NCBI RefSeq assembly: GCF_015070875.1
Contig: NZ_JADDIV010000004.1
Span: forward strand, 62,001 to 126,000
DNA: 64,000 nt
Direction: 5' to 3'
From: Ramlibacter pallidus
Lineage (GTDB): Bacteria; Pseudomonadota; Gammaproteobacteria; Burkholderiales; Burkholderiaceae_C
The notes beneath the pieces are model-generated. The model saw only the letters and a list, made by a program, of their open reading frames with translations. It had not been told where the DNA came from and searched no databases. Positions 35,046 to 43,687 of the stretch are shown here, one piece after another; position 1 is the first letter of the stretch; every line of letters starts with the position of its first letter. The position numbers and the translations under genes were made by a program.

Positions 35046-35819
35046 ATGTTCAGCCGCCTGCGTTCCGACATCCAGTGCATCCTCGACCGCGACCCTGCCG
35101 CGCGCAGCAAGTGGGAGGTGCTCACGTGTTACCCGGGACTGCATGCGATCGTGCTGCACCGGGGCGCGCACTGGCTGTGGCAGCGCGAACTGCGCTGGCT
35201 CGCACGCTTCCTCTCGCAGTTCGCGCGCTGGATGACCGGCATCGAGATCCACCCCGGCGCCGTCATCGGCCGGGGCGTGTTCATCGACCACGGCATGGGC
35301 GTCGTCATCGGCGAGACCGCCGAAGTGGGCGACGGCTGCACCATCTACCAGGGCGTGACGCTGGGCGGCACCTCGCTGTACAAGGGCGAGAAGCGGCACC
35401 CCACGCTGGGCCGGAACGTCGTGGTCAGCGCGGGCGCGAAGGTGCTGGGCGGCTTCACGGTCGGCGACGATGCCAAGGTCGGCAGCAATGCCGTCGTGAT
35501 CAAGCCCGTGCCCCCCGGCGCCACGGCGGTGGGCATCCCCGCGCGCATCATCCAGGCCGAAGACACCGCCCGCCGCGAGGAAGCGGCGGCGAAGATGGGC
35601 TTCTCCGCCTACGGCATCACGGCGAGCGACGACCCGCTGTCGCAGGCGATGAAGGGGCTGATCGACAACGCCTCGGCGCAGGAGCACCAGATCGCGCTGC
35701 TCTGGCAGGCGATCGAGAAGCTCTCGTCGCAACGGCAGGCCGGGGACTGCGTGCCGCTGGACGCGCAGGTCACCGAGCAGTTCGAGAAGGAGAAGCTGAC
35801 GCAGCTGGTGGGGAAGTAG
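35046..35819 (+). CDS. cysE: Serine O-acetyltransferase
   Basis: This 257-residue left-handed beta-helix enzyme makes O-acetylserine from serine and acetyl-CoA for cysteine synthesis. The N-terminal helical domain ([20 protein letters not shown]) is followed by hexapeptide repeats from [20 protein letters not shown] through [20 protein letters not shown], and [12 protein letters not shown] with the catalytic His. The C-terminal tail is longer than in E. coli and ends LTQLVGK rather than the usual Ile that docks into CysK, so the cysteine-synthase interaction may differ. Confidence 0.95.
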   Translation: MFSRLRSDIQCILDRDPAARSKWEVLTCYPGLHAIVLHRGAHWLWQRELRWLARFLSQFARWMTGIEIHPGAVIGRGVFIDHGMGVVIGETAEVGDGCTIYQGVTLGGTSLYKGEKRHPTLGRNVVVSAGAKVLGGFTVGDDAKVGSNAVVIKPVPPGATAVGIPARIIQAEDTARREEAAAKMGFSAYGITASDDPLSQAMKGLIDNASAQEHQIALLWQAIEKLSSQRQAGDCVPLDAQVTEQFEKEKLTQLVGK

Positions 35820-36404
35820 CTACTTCACCCGCACCGCGTTCTTCGGGCGGAACGCCTTGCAGACCTCGTCGTTCGTTTCGAGGTACGGCCCGCCGATCAG
35901 GTCGATGCAGTAGGGCACCGCGGCGAAGATGCCCGGCACGACCTGCCTGCCGTCTTCCTTCAGGCCTTCCAGCGTTTCCTGGATCGACTTCGGCTGCCCG
36001 GGCAGATTGATCACCAGCGTGTTGGCGCGGATCACCGCCACCTGGCGCGACAGGATGGCGGTGGGCACGAAGCGCAGGCTGATCTGCCGCATCTGCTCGC
36101 CGAAGCCCGGCATCTCCTTGTCGGCGATGGCGAGCGTCGCCTCCGGCGTGACGTCGCGCTTCGCCGGGCCGGTGCCGCCGGTGGTGAGCACCAGCGCGCA
36201 GCCGGCATCGACCAGTTCGACCAGCGTCGCGCTGATGCGCTCCTGCTCGTCGGGGATCAGGCGTTCGTGGAAGGTCAGCGGGTTCTTCAGCGCGCGCCCG
36301 AGCCAGTCCTTCAGCGCGGGCAGGCCCTTGTCCTCGTAGACGCCGGTCGAGGCGCGGTCGCTGACGGAGACGATGCCGATGGTGACGGGGTCGTGCTCAC
36401 TCAT
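35820..36404 (-). CDS. mog: Molybdopterin adenylyltransferase
   Basis: This is a 194-residue MogA-type protein that adenylates molybdopterin in molybdenum-cofactor assembly. Motifs: IGIVSVSDRASTGVYEDKG at the start, ALVLTTGGTGPAKRDVTPEA (MPT-binding loop), and LVINLPGQPKSIQETLEGL. The product is needed by nitrate reductase NasA encoded about 15 kb away. Its start overlaps the end of darP by eight bases. It is convergent with cysE, with no gap. Confidence 0.95.
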   Translation of the reverse strand: MSEHDPVTIGIVSVSDRASTGVYEDKGLPALKDWLGRALKNPLTFHERLIPDEQERISATLVELVDAGCALVLTTGGTGPAKRDVTPEATLAIADKEMPGFGEQMRQISLRFVPTAILSRQVAVIRANTLVINLPGQPKSIQETLEGLKEDGRQVVPGIFAAVPYCIDLIGGPYLETNDEVCKAFRPKNAVRVK

Positions 36405-37017
36405 GTTCTTCCTGCTCCAGCTGGTCGCGCACCATCTGGAAGATCTCGCGATAGGCCCGGCCGCGGCGCGGTGCCTGCCCGCGCGAGACTTCGTCCGCGC
36501 TCGGCGCGCCGTCCTTGCGCGCCTGGCGGACCAGCGCGCGCAGCTGCTGCGAGTCGGTTGCGGGGTGCGCCTGCAGCCACGCGTGCACGGCCTCGTCGTC
36601 GGCGATCAGGTCGTCGCGCCATTTCTCCGCCGCGTGCAGCGCCAGCGTCTGCTGCGCCGAACCGCTGCGTTGTTCCTCCAGCGCGTCCCGGACGAATTGC
36701 AGCGCCTCCGGCTCGAGCTGGCGCATCAGCTTGCCGACGTACTGCAATTGCCGGCGCCTGCCTTCGAAGTTCGTGATGCGGCGCAGCTGGTCGAGGGCGG
36801 TCAGCAGCGACTCCGGCAGCTCCAGGCGTTCCAGCAGGTCGGCGCGCAGCGTGAGCAGCGCTTCGCCGACCTTCTGCAGTTCCAGGCTTTCCTTCTTCAG
36901 CTCGGTCCGGCTCGGCTCGCCACCCGTCTGTTCCGCGCGCAGTTCGAGATCGAGCTCGCTGCCTTCGGCGACGAAGTGGCCTTTGACGAAGTAGCCTTTT
37001 TTGGGTTTGCGGGACAT
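36397..37017 (-). CDS. darP: Ribosome biogenesis factor DarP (YjgA, DUF615)
   Basis: This is a 206-residue basic helical protein that associates with 50S assembly intermediates in E. coli. The start MSRKPKKGYFVKGHFVAEG is preferred over an upstream extension. The conserved ELKKESLELQKVGEALLTL, then LDQLRRITNFEGRRRQLQYV, and the C-terminal GRAYREIFQMVRDQL match the family. It is divergent from pmbA with 67 bp between, the same neighbour relation as yjgA-pmbA in E. coli. Confidence 0.93.
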   Translation of the reverse strand: MSRKPKKGYFVKGHFVAEGSELDLELRAEQTGGEPSRTELKKESLELQKVGEALLTLRADLLERLELPESLLTALDQLRRITNFEGRRRQLQYVGKLMRQLEPEALQFVRDALEEQRSGSAQQTLALHAAEKWRDDLIADDEAVHAWLQAHPATDSQQLRALVRQARKDGAPSADEVSRGQAPRRGRAYREIFQMVRDQLEQEEHE

Positions 37018-37084
37018 GGGGGGAGTGGAGCCGAAGGGAAGCGCGGCCGTGGCGTGCCGTGTTGCGCAAGTATCATAGCCCGCC

Positions 37085-38461
37085 ATGAACAAAGCCCCCG
37101 CGCGAGCGCCATCCGGTTTCAGCTACAGCCGTGCCGATTTCGAGGAACTGGTGGACTTCGCCCTGGCCCATGCCCGCACCCTGGGCGCCACCGACGCGGG
37201 CGCGGAAGCGTCCGAAGGCTGCGGCCTGAGCGTGTCCGTGCGCAAGGGCGAACTGGAGACGGTCGAGCGCAACCGCGACAAGTCGCTGGGCGTCACGGTC
37301 TACGTCGGCGCGCGGCGCGGCAATGCGAGCACGTCCGACTTCTCGCGCCCGGCGATCGAGCGCACGGTCCAGGCCGCCTACGACATCGCCCGCTTCACCG
37401 CGCAGGACCCCGTGGCGGGCCTGCCCGAGCCCGACGACATCGCACCGCCGGATGCGCAGCCCGACCTCGACCTCTTCCATCCCTGGGACGTCACCAGCGA
37501 ACAGGCGGCGGAGCTGGCGATCCGCTGCGAGCGCGCGGCCTTCGCCACCGACGCGCGCATCACCAACAGCGAAGGCGCCGGCGTGTCGGCGCAACAGAGC
37601 CACTTCTTCAGCGCCCACACGCATGGCTTCCGCGGCGGCTACGCCAGTTCGCGCCACTCGATCTCCGTCGCGCCCATCGCCGGCCGCGGCGACGACATGC
37701 AGCGTGACGCGTGGTACAGCTCCATGCGCTCGGCCTCCGAGCTGGCCTCGCCGGAATCCATCGGCCGCTATGCCGCCGAGCGCGCGCTGGCGCGCCTGAA
37801 GTCGCGCAAGATCCCCACGCGGGAGTGCCCGGTGCTGTTCGAGTCCCCGCTGGCCGCCGGCCTGCTGGGCGGCTACGTGCAGGCCACCAGCGGCGGCGCG
37901 CTGTACCGCAAGAGCACCTTCCTGCTCGATGCGCTGGGCAAGCAGGTCTTCCCGGACCACATCGACGTGCTGGAAGACCCGTTCGTGCGCCGCGGCAAGG
38001 GCAGCGCCGCTTTCGACGAGGAAGGCGTGCGCACCCGCGCGCGCAAGGTGGTCGATGCCGGGCGGGTCGAGGGCTATTTCCTCAGCAGCTATTCCGCGCG
38101 CAAGCTGGGCATGAAGACCACCGGCAACGCCGGCGGCTCGCACAACCTGTCGCTCACCTCGCGCCGCACGCAGCCGGGCGACGACCTGGTGCAGATGCTG
38201 AAGAAGCTGGGCACGGGGCTGTTCGTCATCGAGCTGATGGGGCAGGGCGTGAACTACGTGACGGGCGACTACTCGCGCGGCGCGAGCGGTTTCTGGGTGG
38301 AGAACGGCGAGATCGCGTTCCCCGTGCAGGAGATCACCATCGCCGGCAACCTGCGCGACATGTTCATGTCGATCGAGGCCGTCGGCGCCGACGTCTACAA
38401 CTACGGCGCCAAGACGGTGGGGTCGATCCTGGTCCCGCGGATGAAGGTCGCCGGCTCGTAA
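37085..38461 (+). CDS. pmbA: Metalloprotease PmbA/TldE
   Basis: This is a 458-residue subunit of the TldD-TldE protease family, involved in antitoxin and peptide-precursor processing (for example microcin maturation in E. coli). Recognisable blocks are TDAGAEASEGCGLSVSVRKGELE near the N-terminus, and ESPLAAGLLGGYVQATSGGALYRK. GVNYVTGDYSRGASGFWVENG and the terminal GAKTVGSILVPRMKVAGS also match. The HExxxH zinc site belongs to TldD, not found here, so this is the non-catalytic partner type. The gene is monocistronic. Confidence 0.95.
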   Translation: MNKAPARAPSGFSYSRADFEELVDFALAHARTLGATDAGAEASEGCGLSVSVRKGELETVERNRDKSLGVTVYVGARRGNASTSDFSRPAIERTVQAAYDIARFTAQDPVAGLPEPDDIAPPDAQPDLDLFHPWDVTSEQAAELAIRCERAAFATDARITNSEGAGVSAQQSHFFSAHTHGFRGGYASSRHSISVAPIAGRGDDMQRDAWYSSMRSASELASPESIGRYAAERALARLKSRKIPTRECPVLFESPLAAGLLGGYVQATSGGALYRKSTFLLDALGKQVFPDHIDVLEDPFVRRGKGSAAFDEEGVRTRARKVVDAGRVEGYFLSSYSARKLGMKTTGNAGGSHNLSLTSRRTQPGDDLVQMLKKLGTGLFVIELMGQGVNYVTGDYSRGASGFWVENGEIAFPVQEITIAGNLRDMFMSIEAVGADVYNYGAKTVGSILVPRMKVAGS

Positions 38462-38480
38462 TCGGCCGACGGGCCGCGCA

Positions 38481-39386
38481 TCAGTCCGCCGCGAGCGCGT
38501 CGCAGCGCTCCCGCACCCATGCATGCAGCTGCTGGACGGCGGGCGAGAACTGCTTGCGGTGCGGGCACACGAGGTGCAGCGGCGCCGGCTCGCCCTGCAC
38601 CTGCGGCAGCAGCCGGACCAGCCGCCCGGCCAGCACGTCGTCGCGCACGTCGAGCCAGGACTTGTAAGCGATGCCATCCCCTTCGAGCGCCAGACGGCGC
38701 GCGACGTCGCCGTCCCCCGCCTGCAGCGATCCGCGCACCCGCACCTGCCGCCGGTGCCCGTCTTCCACGAAGGTCCACTGGTCGTGCGCGCGCTCCCCGC
38801 GCGTCCAGGGCAGGCAGTCGTGCTGCGCCAGCTGGTCCACGCTCGCCGGCGTGCCGCGGCGCGCCAGGTAGCCCGGCGAGGCGACCAGCACGCGCCGGTT
38901 GGCCGGCGCCAGCGGCAGCGCGATGAAGCTGGCGTGGGTGCTGGGGCTGTAGCGGAAGGCGACGTCCACCGGCTCGCGGAAGACGTCGCTCACCTGGTCG
39001 GAGAACACCAGCCGCAGTTGCAGCGCCGGGTGGCGGCGGCGGAAGGCGGCCAGCCAGGGCAGCAGCACGTTGCGCCCGAAGTCGGAGGGCGCCGCGATCT
39101 GCAGCATGCCGTTGAGCGCACCGCCGGGCATGGACCGCAGCCTTTCATGGCCGTCGCGCAGCGCCTGCAGCGCCTCCTGGGCGTAGGGCAGGTAGCGCTC
39201 GCCCTCCGCGGTCAGGCGCAGGCTGCGGGTGGACCGCGCGAACAGCCGCACGTCGAGCGCGCGCTCCAGGCGCTGGATGGCGGCGCTGACCTGGCCGGGC
39301 AGCAGGTCGGCTTCGCGAGCCGCGCCGGAAAAGCCACCCAGCGCGGCGGAACGGACGAACAGGCCCAGGTCGTCGAGACGGATCAT
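38481..39386 (-). CDS. LysR-family transcriptional regulator
   Basis: This is a 301-residue regulator. The N-terminal winged HTH is MIRLDDLGLFVRSAALGGFS with AAIQRLERALDVRLFARSTR. The effector-binding part runs from about 90 (GMLQIAAPSDFGRNVLLPWL) to the end. It is divergent from an NADPH:quinone oxidoreductase-like gene, 105 bp apart, and an inverted repeat in that gap is a candidate operator. This arrangement usually means the regulator controls the oxidoreductase; the inducer is unknown. Confidence 0.93.
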   Translation of the reverse strand: MIRLDDLGLFVRSAALGGFSGAAREADLLPGQVSAAIQRLERALDVRLFARSTRSLRLTAEGERYLPYAQEALQALRDGHERLRSMPGGALNGMLQIAAPSDFGRNVLLPWLAAFRRRHPALQLRLVFSDQVSDVFREPVDVAFRYSPSTHASFIALPLAPANRRVLVASPGYLARRGTPASVDQLAQHDCLPWTRGERAHDQWTFVEDGHRRQVRVRGSLQAGDGDVARRLALEGDGIAYKSWLDVRDDVLAGRLVRLLPQVQGEPAPLHLVCPHRKQFSPAVQQLHAWVRERCDALAAD

Positions 39387-39395
39387 CTTCACGAA

Positions 39396-39437
39396 TCCAA
39401 TGAAAGTGCTTCCCGATTTTCCGGCTTTTTCAATGGA
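39396..39437. promoter_or_regulatory. Long-spaced inverted repeat, candidate LysR operator
   Basis: TCCAATGAAA (39396-39405) and TTTCAATGGA (39428-39437) are inverted with one mismatch, with a 22-base spacer. The repeat lies inside the divergent LysR/oxidoreductase gap, immediately upstream of the LysR ATG. Confidence 0.45.
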
Positions 39438-39491
39438 ACGCCGCAGCCCACCATGCAGGCCTGTTCCAACCCCAAGAGAGAGGAAGCCGCC

Positions 39492-40499
39492 ATGAAAGCC
39501 ATCGTGTACGCCCGCCACGGCCTGCCCAGCAGCCATCCCGAAGCCCTGTTCGACCTCGAGCTCCCCGCGCCGACGCCGGGTCCCCGCGACCTGCTGGTGC
39601 GCGTGCAGGCAGTGTCGGTGAATCCGGTGGACACCAAGGTGCGCGGCAGCAGCCCGGTGCAGGAGCCCCGCGTCCTCGGGTGGGACGCCGCCGGCGTGGT
39701 CGAGGCGGTCGGTTCCGGCGTGACGCTGTTCCGGCCGGGCGACGCCGTCTTCTATGCCGGGGACATCCGCCGTCCCGGCAGCAACAGCGAACTCCAGCTG
39801 GTGGACGAGCGCATCGTGGGCCATCGCCCCCGCTCGCTGTCGCCGTCGGATGCCGCGGCGCTGCCGTTGACGTCGATCACGGCGTGGGAGCTGCTGTTCG
39901 ACCGCCTCGGCGTGCCGGAAGGTGGTGGCGAGGGCCAGAGCCTGCTGATCGTCGGCGCCGCCGGTGGCGTGGGTTCGATGCTGACGCAGTACGCGCGGCG
40001 GCTCACGAAGCTCACCGTGATCGGCTCGGCGTCACGGCCGGAGACGGCGGAATGGGTGCGGGCGCTCGGTGCCCACCACGTCGTCGATCACGGCCGGCCG
40101 CTGGCCGCGGAACTGCGCGCCGCAGGGCTGGCGTCCGTCGACCTGGCCGCGAGCCTCACGCACACCGATGCGCACTTCGCCCAGCTCGTCGAGGCGTTGC
40201 GGCCGCAGGGTCGGCTGGCGCTGATCGACGATCCGCAGTCGCTCGACGCCAGGGCGCTCAAGTCCAAGAGCCTGTCGCTGCACTGGGAGATGATGTTCAC
40301 GCGGTCCCTGTACGAGACGCCGGACATGGTCCGGCAGCACGAAGTGCTCGAGCGCGTGGCGGCCCTGGTGGACGAAGGCGTCGTGCGCACCACGGCCAGC
40401 GAGCACTTCGGCACGGTGAACGCCGCCAACCTGCGGCGGGCGCACGGCTTCGTCGAAAGCCATCGCGCCCGCGGCAAGGTGGTGCTGGAAGGGTTCTGA
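39492..40499 (+). CDS. Zinc-type alcohol dehydrogenase-like / quinone oxidoreductase
   Basis: This is a 335-residue medium-chain dehydrogenase. The N-terminal GroES-like domain has VRVQAVSVNPVDTKVRG and VLGWDAAGVVEAVGSGV. The Rossmann part has SLLIVGAAGGVGSMLTQYARR, binding NADPH. No structural or catalytic zinc cysteines are visible, so it fits the zinc-independent ZADH/QOR branch that reduces quinones or enones. The ribosome site is GAGAGGAAG. It is divergent from its probable LysR regulator. Confidence 0.92.
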   Translation: MKAIVYARHGLPSSHPEALFDLELPAPTPGPRDLLVRVQAVSVNPVDTKVRGSSPVQEPRVLGWDAAGVVEAVGSGVTLFRPGDAVFYAGDIRRPGSNSELQLVDERIVGHRPRSLSPSDAAALPLTSITAWELLFDRLGVPEGGGEGQSLLIVGAAGGVGSMLTQYARRLTKLTVIGSASRPETAEWVRALGAHHVVDHGRPLAAELRAAGLASVDLAASLTHTDAHFAQLVEALRPQGRLALIDDPQSLDARALKSKSLSLHWEMMFTRSLYETPDMVRQHEVLERVAALVDEGVVRTTASEHFGTVNAANLRRAHGFVESHRARGKVVLEGF

Positions 40500-40509
40500 A
40501 GGCGGCGGC

Positions 40510-40959
40510 TCAGCCCGCCAGCGCCGCCTTGACCGCGGCGCTCACCTGGCCCATGTCGGCCTTGCCGGCCAGGCGCTGCTTGGCCGCGCCCATCACCTTG
40601 CCCATGTCGCCCGGGCCCTTGGCCCCGACTTCCGCCACGATGGCCTTCACTTCGGCGGCCACTTCGTCGGCGGACAGGCGCGCGGGCAGGTAGGCCTGCA
40701 GCACGGCCACCTCGGCCTGTTCCTTGTCGGCGAGGTCCTGCCGGCCCGCCTTCTGGAAGGCGTCGATGCTGTCCTTGCGCTGCTTGAGCAGCTTGTCGAC
40801 GATGCCCACCACCGCGGCGTCGTCGAGCTCCACCCGTTCGTCCACTTCCTTCTGCTTGATGGCCGCGGTGAGCATGCGGATGGCGCCCAGGCGCTCCGTC
40901 TCCTTGGCCCGCATGGCGGCCTTCATGTCTTCGGTGATGCGTTCCTTGAGCGTGGTCAT
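40510..40959 (-). CDS. yqeY: GatB/YqeY-domain protein
   Basis: This is a 149-residue all-helical protein with the YqeY fold, related to the tRNA-binding tail of GatB. Blocks: LKERITEDMKAAMRAKETERL, LGAIRMLTAAIKQKEVDERV, and KGPGDMGKVMGAAKQRLAGKADM. It is encoded 79 bp after rpsU across a strong terminator. In many betaproteobacteria rpsU-yqeY is followed by dnaG and rpoD; here a convergent dehydrogenase gene follows instead. Its function is thought to be tRNA-related but is unproven. Confidence 0.93.
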   Translation of the reverse strand: MTTLKERITEDMKAAMRAKETERLGAIRMLTAAIKQKEVDERVELDDAAVVGIVDKLLKQRKDSIDAFQKAGRQDLADKEQAEVAVLQAYLPARLSADEVAAEVKAIVAEVGAKGPGDMGKVMGAAKQRLAGKADMGQVSAAVKAALAG

Positions 40960-40981
40960 GTGGTTTCCTCGGGTGGAATGG

Positions 40982-41017
40982 AAAAAGCCCGGCTGGGCGT
41001 CCCCAGGCGGGCTTTTC
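40982..41017 (-). terminator. Strong hairpin terminator after rpsU
   Basis: AAAAGCCCG-G-CTGGG and CCCAG-G-CGGGCTTTT make a two-part stem with A and T flanks on both sides, so it can work in either direction. On the minus strand it ends the rpsU transcript, or partially attenuates it before yqeY. Confidence 0.85.
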
Positions 41018-41038
41018 GAAGCGGTCGCGGGCCGGGGC

Positions 41039-41251
41039 TCAGTAGAGCTTCTTCGGCAGCTGCATGCTGCGCACGCGCTTGAAGTGGCGCTTCACGGCGG
41101 CGGCCTTCTTGCGCTTGCGTTCGGCGGTCGGCTTCTCGTAGAACTCGCGCGCGCGCAGTTCCGTCAGCAGGCCCAGCTTCTCGATGGTGCGCTTGAAGCG
41201 GCGCAGCGCCACGTCAAACGGCTCGTTTTCCTTGACACGAATGGTCGTCAT
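41039..41251 (-). CDS. rpsU: 30S ribosomal protein S21
   Basis: This is a 70-residue basic protein, the usual S21 length. [21 protein letters not shown], then [21 protein letters not shown], is the family signature. It sits near the mRNA exit of the 30S subunit. A good sigma-70 promoter lies about 110 bases upstream. The C-terminal [10 protein letters not shown] is longer than in some species but normal for Burkholderiales. Confidence 0.97.
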   Translation of the reverse strand: MTTIRVKENEPFDVALRRFKRTIEKLGLLTELRAREFYEKPTAERKRKKAAAVKRHFKRVRSMQLPKKLY

Positions 41252-41358
41252 GACTTCCAGAATATTCAGGTGGCAGGTGAAGATCGAGGACACCCGCCGA
41301 TGTTTCCCCCGCCTGTGGTTTCGATCAGGCCGGCGAGGGTTTGCCAGCAAAGCCCGCG

Positions 41359-41386
41359 ATTATAGCCGCCCTCCGGAATCCGGCAA
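41359..41386 (-). promoter_or_regulatory. Sigma-70 promoter of rpsU
   Basis: On the minus strand, TTGCCG (41386-41381) and a perfect TATAAT (41364-41359) are 16 bases apart. The transcript would begin near 41352 and carry a leader of about 100 bases before the rpsU ATG. Confidence 0.78.
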
Positions 41387-41476
41387 CCGGCGGGCCGGTG
41401 GCGGCGGGTGTCCTGCGGGCAAAGTCGCCGCTGCCGAGCCAGCTGCCGGGACGCCCCTTGCTACGATGGGGGCCGC

Positions 41477-43687
41477 ATGCAAGCCGGTCCCAGCCCCGTC
41501 CCGCAGGACGTCAACCTCGACAATTGCGACCGGGAGCCCATCCACATCCCCGGACACATCCAGCCGCACGGCGCCTTGCTCGCCTTCGACCGTGGCGGCG
41601 TGCTGCGCTGGGTGAGCGGCAATGCGTCCGAAGTGCTCGGCGTGGCGCTGCCTGCGCTCGGCGAACGCCTAGGGCTGGCCCATTTCGACGGCGAAGCCGT
41701 GGTGGCGCTGGCCGTCGCCGGCGAACTGGCCACCGCCCCCGAAGCCGGCGCCGTTCCCCGCCAGCACGACGTGGCGCTGGCCGGCCGCTACTTCCACCTG
41801 ATGCTGCACCACTCCGGTGAACTGCTGGTCGCCGAGTTCGAGCCGCAGGCCCCGGACGACGATGCCGCGGCCTTCGCGATCCAGGCGCACCGCGGCCTCG
41901 ACCGCCTGCGCCGCGCGAAGAGCCAGCAGGAGCTGCTGGAGATCGCGGTCCAGGAGGTGCGGATCCTCACCGGCTTCGACCGCGTGATGGCCTACCGTTT
42001 CCGGCACGACGGCAGCGGCGAGGTCGCCGCCGAGGCACGCGAGGCTTCGCTGGAGCCCTTCCTCGACCGCCGCTATCCGGCGGCCGACATCCCGGCGCAG
42101 GCGCGGCGGCTCTACATCGCCAGCACCCTGCGGCTGATCGCGGACGTGCGCGCACAACCTGCGCCGCTGCTCGGGCGCGAGCCGCAGCCGCTGGACCTGT
42201 CGCATTCGGTGCTGCGCAGCGTCTCGCCGGTGCACATCGAATACCTGAACAACCTGGGGGTCGGCGCCTCCATGAGCGTGTCCATCGTGATCGGCGACGC
42301 GCTCTGGGGAATGATCGCCTGCCACCACGGCACCGCGCGGCACGTGCCCTACGGGCTGCGCATGGCGTGCGACGTTCTCGCCCAGGTCCTCGCGGCGCGG
42401 CTGCAGAGCCTGGAGGCGGCGGAGCATGGCCGGCGCATCGCGCGGGCAGCCAGCCTGCGCAGCCGCATGGTCGAAAGCCTGCTGGTCACCGACGACACGG
42501 TCGCAGCGCTGGCGCCGTCCGCGGCCGAAGTGGCGCTGGCGCTCGACGCGGAAGCCGTGGTGGTGGCCGAGGGCGGCCGGCTGGCGCTGCACGGCGGCAT
42601 CGAGGAGCCGGCCGCGCGCGCCTTGCTCGGGTGGCTCGAAGCGCCCGACGTTCCGCTGCAAGGCGGGCTGCTCGCCATCTCCGGCCGCGCCGCCTTGCCC
42701 CCGGCACTGGCGCAGGCACTCGGTCCCTGGTGCGGCATCCTCGGCCTGCGGCACGACGAGGCCACCGCGGGCTGGGTGCTGGTACTGAGGCGCGAACAGG
42801 TGGAAACGATCGCCTGGGGTGGGCGGCCCGAGAAGCACTACGTCAACGGCCCGCTGGGCCCGCGCCTGACGCCGCGCGGATCGTTCCAGGAGTGGCGCGA
42901 GACCGTGCGGGACACGGCGGTCCCCTGGAGCCCCACCGACCTGGAGATCGGCAGGCAGTTGCTGGATGAACTCGGGCGCGCCAGCGCGGCGCGCCATGCG
43001 GAGCTGGTGCGGGCGCGCAACCAGCTGCTCGCGGTGCTGGGCCACGACCTGCGCAATCCGCTGCAGGCGATCTCCATGAGTTCGCACCTGCTGGAGCGGG
43101 GCGCGGACACGGCGAAGGTCGGGCAACGCATTCAAAGTGCCACGAGCCGCATGCAGAGGCTGATCGGGCAGGTGCTGGACATGTCGCGGCTGCAAAGCGG
43201 CCTGGGGCTCGGCTTCGCCATCCGGGAAGTGGAGCTGCGCGAACTGGTCGAAGCGCTGGCCGACGAAGTCACGGCCGCCCTGCCGGGGACCGTCATCGAC
43301 CGTCGCCTGCCCGAGGCGCTGCGGGCCCACGCCGACCCGGATCGCCTGTCGCAGCTCCTGAGCAACCTCCTGTCCAACTCGCGCCACCACGGCGCGGCGG
43401 GACGCCCCGTGACCGTGCAGCTGGAACAGGACGGCGACCACGTGGTGCTGCGGGTGCGCAACCCGGCGCCACCGATCCCGGAGGACGTGGCGTCGCAGCT
43501 GTTCTCGCCCTACAAGCGCCAGTCGGTCGGCAACACGCGCAACAAGGGCGGGCTCGGGCTGGGCCTCTACATCGCCCACGAGATCGCCCGCGGGCACGGG
43601 GGCTCTCTGGCGTACACCTACGAAGACCCGGACGTCGTGTTCACGGCGCGCTGGCCGGCGCGCCCGCCCGGTGCGGGGACGGACTAG
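41477..43687 (+). CDS. bphP: Bacteriophytochrome histidine kinase
   Basis: This is a 736-residue red/far-red photoreceptor kinase. Residues 15-30 read DNCDREPIHIPGHIQPHG, with Cys17 as the biliverdin-binding cysteine of bacterial phytochromes. PAS (about 20-125), GAF (about 140-310, with the PAADIP motif, Asp204) and PHY (about 320-500) domains follow. The kinase has LGHDLRNPLQAI with phosphoacceptor His523, LLSNLLSNSRHHG and NKGGLGLGLYIAHEI. No heme oxygenase (bphO) or response regulator is adjacent. The ATG at 41477 has no strong ribosome site. The 3' end overlaps the next gene by four bases. Confidence 0.95.
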   Translation: MQAGPSPVPQDVNLDNCDREPIHIPGHIQPHGALLAFDRGGVLRWVSGNASEVLGVALPALGERLGLAHFDGEAVVALAVAGELATAPEAGAVPRQHDVALAGRYFHLMLHHSGELLVAEFEPQAPDDDAAAFAIQAHRGLDRLRRAKSQQELLEIAVQEVRILTGFDRVMAYRFRHDGSGEVAAEAREASLEPFLDRRYPAADIPAQARRLYIASTLRLIADVRAQPAPLLGREPQPLDLSHSVLRSVSPVHIEYLNNLGVGASMSVSIVIGDALWGMIACHHGTARHVPYGLRMACDVLAQVLAARLQSLEAAEHGRRIARAASLRSRMVESLLVTDDTVAALAPSAAEVALALDAEAVVVAEGGRLALHGGIEEPAARALLGWLEAPDVPLQGGLLAISGRAALPPALAQALGPWCGILGLRHDEATAGWVLVLRREQVETIAWGGRPEKHYVNGPLGPRLTPRGSFQEWRETVRDTAVPWSPTDLEIGRQLLDELGRASAARHAELVRARNQLLAVLGHDLRNPLQAISMSSHLLERGADTAKVGQRIQSATSRMQRLIGQVLDMSRLQSGLGLGFAIREVELRELVEALADEVTAALPGTVIDRRLPEALRAHADPDRLSQLLSNLLSNSRHHGAAGRPVTVQLEQDGDHVVLRVRNPAPPIPEDVASQLFSPYKRQSVGNTRNKGGLGLGLYIAHEIARGHGGSLAYTYEDPDVVFTARWPARPPGAGTD

